Assembly: GCF_005871165.1 (NCBI RefSeq)
Contig: NZ_SWKP01000010.1
Location: 62,001-126,000, forward strand
DNA from: Maricaulis alexandrii
GTDB taxonomy: Bacteria > Pseudomonadota > Alphaproteobacteria > Caulobacterales > Maricaulaceae
Direction of reading: 5' to 3'
DNA length: 64,000 nt
Shown: positions 63,116 through 64,000 of the stretch, in pieces
Layout: the number at the start of each line of letters is the position of its first letter
Position numbering within the stretch: the first letter of the stretch is position 1
Program-made: the position numbers and the translations under genes
Notes under the pieces: model-generated
Seen by the model: the letters and a program-made list of their open reading frames with translations, nothing else
Database searches by the model: none
What the model was told of the DNA's origin: nothing

Positions 63116-64000
63116 ATCGCCCCCAGGATCACGCGTTCCAGCAAAAGTGCCCGCGCCTGCCGGCGCAGTCCGGCCGCATCCAGTGCGGCCAGCGCCCGGG
63201 AATAGGCATCCGCATCAGCAGCAATGCCCTCCTGGTTTAGCAGGGACAGGGCCAGCACAGCCGCCTCACCCCGCGCCCCGGCCCGGACCGCGGCGTCGAG
63301 CGCAGCCAGCCCGGCCAGACCGGCCACGGGTTCGCTGTTGAGCAGGGCTTCGCGCAGACCGGCTGGCGCCGGAGCGCCCAGTCGGGTGAGCGCGGTGGCC
63401 GGTGCCAGTCCGGCCTCGCCCCGGCCTTCCAGCCAGGCGGCCAGAACCGCTTCGAACCCGCCGCCCTGCAATTCGTCTTCGGCAATCGCCAGAGCCAGAT
63501 CGAGGGCGACCATGCGCGCCGGGCTGGGCGGCACCCAGTCCTCTTCCGGCAGGGCCGTCATCATGGTCGTGCCATCATCCGGCTTGTCGATCTCTTCGCC
63601 GACCAGTTCCTGCGGCACCATGACCGGCTGGACCGGGCGCGGCGGACCGTCGAGCAATGCATTGCGCCAGGCCCAGGCATCGCGCAGGTCGCCGACCAGA
63701 AGCGCGGCCATGGCGATTTCATAGCCATGCTCCAGCGTCGCGGCTGTTACCGGGATGGACTGGATTTCACGGCCGTGATGGCGGGCCACATGGATGAAGT
63801 CGGATCCGCCATTCGTGTCGGCGAGCAGAAGGCCGAGCGCCTGTCCGGCGAGCTCGCGATCACGACCCTGGGCCAGCACACTTTCCAGCGTGTGATGCCG
63901 CTCGCGGCCGGTCTGTTCCAGCGCTGCTTCGAAAGCGAGAGCCGCATCGGTGGCGGGCGGTTGATGCCCGCCGGCAGCGTCATGGGCTTCCGCCTTCAGC
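63112..64000 (-). CDS. C-terminal part of an uncharacterised protein upstream of xerD
   Basis: 296 residues, open to the window edge at 64000 (first visible codons LKAEAHDAAGGHQPPAT). Ala/Leu-rich and helical (LLVGDLRDAWAWRNALLDGP, ALLNSEPVAGLAGLAALDAA), with TPR- or HEAT-like short helices but no motif I can name. Overlaps xerD by 4 bp, so translation is probably coupled. Function unknown. Confidence 0.8.
   Translation of the reverse strand, partial: LKAEAHDAAGGHQPPATDAALAFEAALEQTGRERHHTLESVLAQGRDRELAGQALGLLLADTNGGSDFIHVARHHGREIQSIPVTAATLEHGYEIAMAALLVGDLRDAWAWRNALLDGPPRPVQPVMVPQELVGEEIDKPDDGTTMMTALPEEDWVPPSPARMVALDLALAIAEDELQGGGFEAVLAAWLEGRGEAGLAPATALTRLGAPAPAGLREALLNSEPVAGLAGLAALDAAVRAGARGEAAVLALSLLNQEGIAADADAYSRALAALDAAGLRRQARALLLERVILGAM

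Overview
This 64 kb, GC-rich window looks chromosomal and comes from an alphaproteobacterium of the Caulobacter/Hyphomonas/Maricaulis type. The pointers are a GcrA cell-cycle regulator, class I lysyl-tRNA synthetase, the long (about 340 aa) dCTP deaminase, a NodT-family efflux lipoprotein, PstA/PstC with large N-terminal insertions, and CtrA-like TTAA-type sites. A marine Maricaulis-like genus is my best guess, but the genus is not proven. I see no insertion sequence, prophage, CRISPR array or rRNA. The two tRNAs are intact and have no integrase beside them; the one tyrosine recombinase looks like housekeeping XerD.

Layout. 1-2.8 kb: 5' part of lysK, a small transcription unit with a 30-codon ORF and terminator, then rtcB (RNA ligase) with an uncharacterised basic partner. 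2.8-8.5 kb: ABA4-like membrane protein, a TetR-HlyD-ABC-permease exporter operon with a probably leaderless TetR mRNA, and a compact XRE-plus-two-membrane-proteins operon with its own operator cluster. 8.5-15.8 kb: 1-Cys peroxiredoxin, SixA phosphatase, GT2 glycosyltransferase, S9 peptidase and a large unknown secreted protein. 15.8-24.6 kb: tRNA-Gly, dCTP deaminase, ApaG, TrkH, a membrane diguanylate cyclase, Hsp33, ArgD, a lone ABC-2 permease, GcrA and a TM2 protein. 24.6-29.1 kb: GH5 lipoprotein, then an inorganic-carbon cluster: periplasmic alpha-carbonic anhydrase, SbtA-type bicarbonate permease, PII-like protein and an OxyR-like LysR regulator. 29.1-36.3 kb: phoB-phoU-pstB-pstA-pstC-phoR on the minus strand with a three-unit Pho box before pstC. 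36.5-47 kb: tripartite RND efflux operon and two tandem M13 metallopeptidase lipoproteins. 47-64 kb: pentapeptide-repeat protein, an envelope protein with YETVTET-like repeats, a gamma-glutamylcyclotransferase-like protein, a class V aminotransferase divergent from an Lrp regulator, an MFS transporter, a degenerate DJ-1-like protein, a chemoreceptor-porin operon, tRNA-Arg, a P1-family peptidase divergent from gamma-glutamyltransferase, AccA, XerD and the end of an unknown protein.

Most notable inference: the carbon cluster may be a regulon. An ATAG-N7-CTAT operator (the OxyR half-site pattern) lies before the carbonic anhydrase gene, and a near-identical one lies in the sbtA/LysR divergent region. 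The LysR protein lacks the redox cysteines of true OxyR, sbtA has a long leader with a 16-pair hairpin just before its ribosome site, and sbtA carries an exact 30-bp in-frame tandem duplication. Other clear regulatory reads are the Pho box, the TetR operator lying between -35 and -10, the XRE operator cluster and an Lrp-type inverted repeat over a start codon.
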